NCBI RefSeq assembly: GCF_001426505.1
Contig: NZ_LMEV01000013.1
Location: 248,001 to 312,000 of the forward strand
Origin: Variovorax sp. Root473
GTDB lineage: Bacteria; Pseudomonadota; Gammaproteobacteria; Burkholderiales; Burkholderiaceae_C
Direction of reading: 5' to 3'
Length of the DNA: 64,000 nucleotides
Shown in pieces: positions 63,101 to 64,000 of this stretch; within the stretch, counting starts at the first letter, position 1; each line of letters starts with the position of its first letter. The notes under the pieces were generated by a model. That model ran no database searches, was not told where the DNA came from, and saw only the letters and a program-made list of their open reading frames with translations. Made by a program: the position numbers and the translations under genes.

Positions 63101-64000
63101 CCCGACCTGGCCTACCTGCCCACGCGCATCGCGGTGCGTGCGCAGCAACTTGGCATTGCCGGCCGCACCCTGCACAACGTGGTGCTCGGCGGCACGCGCG
63201 AAGGCGCGCTGTGGCGCGCCAACGTCGACGCCAGTGAACTGAGCGGCTACGCCGAGTACAGCCACAGCCAGGACGGCCGGCTCTACGCGCGGCTCGCGCG
63301 CCTGAAGATCGCGCCGACCGAGGCCACGCAGGTCGAGACCCTGCTCGACGAGCAACCCGGCACCTTGCCGGCGCTGGACATCGTGGTCGACGACTTCGAA
63401 TTGCTTGGCAAGCGCCTGGGGCGCGCCGAGATCGACGCCGTCAATCGCGGCGGGCGCGAATGGCTGCTCAACAAGCTCGTCTTCACCGTGCCCGAGGCCA
63501 CCTTCACCGCCAAGGGCACCTGGGCCGCGCCGGCGGGCGGCGGCGCAAGCGCCGGCCAGCGCCGCACCACGGCCATGAATTTCAAACTCGACATCGCCGA
63601 CGCCGGCGACCTGCTCACGCGCTTCGGCATGCCGGGCGTGCTGCGGCGCGGCAAGGGCCGGCTCGAAGGCGAGGTCAACTGGCGCGGCTCGCCGTTCTCG
63701 CTCGACTACCCGAGCCTGGGCGGCCAGTTGCAGGTCGACGTGGAACAGGGCCAGTTCCTCAAGGCCGACCCGGGCCTGGCCAAGCTGCTGGGCGTGCTGA
63801 GCCTGCAGGCGCTGCCGCGCCGGCTCACGCTCGATTTCCGCGACGTGTTCAGCCAGGGCTTCGCCTTCGACTTCATCCGCGGCGACGCCAAGATCAACAA
63901 GGGCATCGCGAGCACCAACAACCTGCAGATGAAGGGCGTCAACGCCGCCGCGCTCATGGACGGCTCGGCCGACATCGTGCGCGAGACGCAGAACCTGCGC
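60116..64000 (+). CDS. yhdP: YhdP family protein, AsmA/TamB-like (3' end outside window)
   Basis: The frame from ATG 60116 is open for 1295 codons to the window edge. It starts MNDTASSPSRLLQITAVTAR with a membrane anchor (WLLGLLFAAWLLLALSVVVL), then the YhdP start IVPRIGDFRGALEAQASKAI, VPVRIGAITARSEGLFPAFE and SLWRLNFEQLYIEGPQLDVR. Long beta-rich repeats follow (GGDVRVEGKGRFSGPQRELA), ending in the conserved FRDVFSQGFAFDFIRGDAKI. YhdP carries phospholipid between inner and outer membrane. Ala/Pro-rich inserts near residues 430-450 and 635-660 interrupt the repeats. Confidence 0.94.
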   Translation, partial: MNDTASSPSRLLQITAVTARWLLGLLFAAWLLLALSVVVLHAWIVPRIGDFRGALEAQASKAIGVPVRIGAITARSEGLFPAFELRDVVLQDADQREALRLVRVVASVSPRSLWRLNFEQLYIEGPQLDVRRDTQGKLHVAGLHMETDTTGETRAADWFFGQREFVIEGGTVRWTDEQRRAEPLLLTDVRFVSRNGSRRHGLRLDATPPAGWGERFTLRGQFRQPLLSIRRGHWQTWNGQLYADLPHIDVTRLGQYVSLDARIREGNGALRLWADVDDGRIVGGAADLGLDRVDASLGKGLQPLVLRAVTGRLAGHLNADTFEFSTTALQFDTADGMRWPGGNLWLQHTPAKGRTPEQGALKADRLDLAALALIADRLPLGEATHRVLGAYAPRGLVERIDMNWQGAPDAIARYQAKGRVSGLRVASQPAPAVQSTPAPAGTPAAPPRVHPGTPGLSGATLDFDASHTGGTATLAMAKGTLEFPGVFEDPVIPIDRLSTQLQWKLDNGAMQVQMSKLRFANTDAEGEAEANWRTSEPTTSNSRAQYPGVLDLQGKLTRADGTRVFRYLPLDIPQHTRDYVRESVVKGTASTVDFRVRGDLHDMPFMDPKQGEFRIAAKVSDVHYAYVPPSLAAATAAPPSRTGPPAAPPPVWPALTGVSGELVFERAGMLVRNARGRIAGAPGVEVTKAEAQIADMSHHAALLRVDAQARGPLGEVLRAGAPLAGEAGPFLQRARATGSADYKLHLDLPLDNVNNTKVQATVALADNELQVVPEAPPFTQARGTLSFTDTGFSLAGVQARLLGGDVRVEGKGRFSGPQRELALKAQGTVSAEGLRGAREVDWLARLARQATGSTPYAATFSMRDDTPEFSLTSSLQGLALQLPTPLVKSAEEQMPLRIEKKVLTRDARHGATQDQLSLELGRIGSMQYVRELSTTGEARVLRGGIGIGLAPGETALPPDRGVFANVNVAKLDMGAWQTLVGASAAAAAGGERAGDPDLAYLPTRIAVRAQQLGIAGRTLHNVVLGGTREGALWRANVDASELSGYAEYSHSQDGRLYARLARLKIAPTEATQVETLLDEQPGTLPALDIVVDDFELLGKRLGRAEIDAVNRGGREWLLNKLVFTVPEATFTAKGTWAAPAGGGASAGQRRTTAMNFKLDIADAGDLLTRFGMPGVLRRGKGRLEGEVNWRGSPFSLDYPSLGGQLQVDVEQGQFLKADPGLAKLLGVLSLQALPRRLTLDFRDVFSQGFAFDFIRGDAKINKGIASTNNLQMKGVNAAALMDGSADIVRETQNLR

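Noticed and set aside
60449..63355. Minus-strand frame of nearly 1000 codons opposite yhdP, and a + strand frame 60454-63237
   Set aside because: Both are out-of-frame readings of yhdP, whose own frame (open from 60116 to the window edge) has full family support.

Overview
The window is high-GC chromosomal DNA from a betaproteobacterium, most likely Comamonadaceae and close to Variovorax. This is inferred from protein-family content (Bug-type solute-binding protein, short-form ArgC, topoisomerase III with a SWIB tail, SET-domain methyltransferase, Comamonadaceae-type DnaJ-like remnant) and from the dense third-position GC of the coding frames. No database search was possible. No rRNA, tRNA, CRISPR array, intact insertion sequence or prophage was seen.

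Layout. 1-7.7 kb: catabolic genes (partial TIM-barrel isomerase, class-I amidotransferase hydrolase, AidB-like acyl-CoA dehydrogenase with a thioesterase and TetR regulator, N-formylglutamate amidohydrolase, Bug-type binding protein with a divergent LysR gene and a clear operator). 7.7-12.6 kb: topoisomerase III with a C-terminal SWIB domain, divergent from a SET-domain methyltransferase with a histone-like lysine tail, then birA and two small genes. 12.6-16.4 kb: a response regulator and sensor kinase separated by an opposite-strand lipoprotein gene, then a MarR regulator. 16.5-19 kb: recA (candidate LexA box), recX, a SRPBCC protein, a YiaA-type membrane protein. 19-25.8 kb: two membrane proteins, a CoA-transferase, argC, sucCD.

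25.9-42 kb is the signalling and type IV pilus region. TerC, a PP2C phosphatase, an FHA protein, a CHASE2 class III cyclase and a class II cyclic-nucleotide phosphodiesterase lie head to tail on the + strand. They are followed by the major pilin gene pilA behind a near-consensus sigma-54 promoter. A decayed stretch (S24 repressor fragment, frameshifted DnaJ-like gene) separates pilA from a minus-strand minor-pilin operon, pilE-fimT-pilV-pilW-pilX-pilY1, whose genes mostly overlap or nearly touch. A PglL-type O-oligosaccharyltransferase gene is divergent from that operon.

42-64 kb: moaC, a BepA-like protease, a second TerC gene behind a yybP-ykoY (manganese) riboswitch, DUF3717/DUF1289 and DUF2007 proteins, yaeQ, a FecA-like receptor, purB, a glutathione transferase, an intergenic stretch with a polypurine tract and a gene-less terminator, a periplasmic glutathione peroxidase, a ferritin-like protein, an ECF41 sigma factor with its carboxymuconolactone-decarboxylase-family partner (both behind matching TGTCACA-N16-CGTC promoters), rlpA, glnE, and a yhdP-type gene that runs off the right edge.

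The strongest candidates for a little-described system are the PP2C/FHA/cyclase/phosphodiesterase cluster beside pilA and the SWIB-topoisomerase/SET pair. The ECF41 regulon is a textbook arrangement that is unusually complete here.
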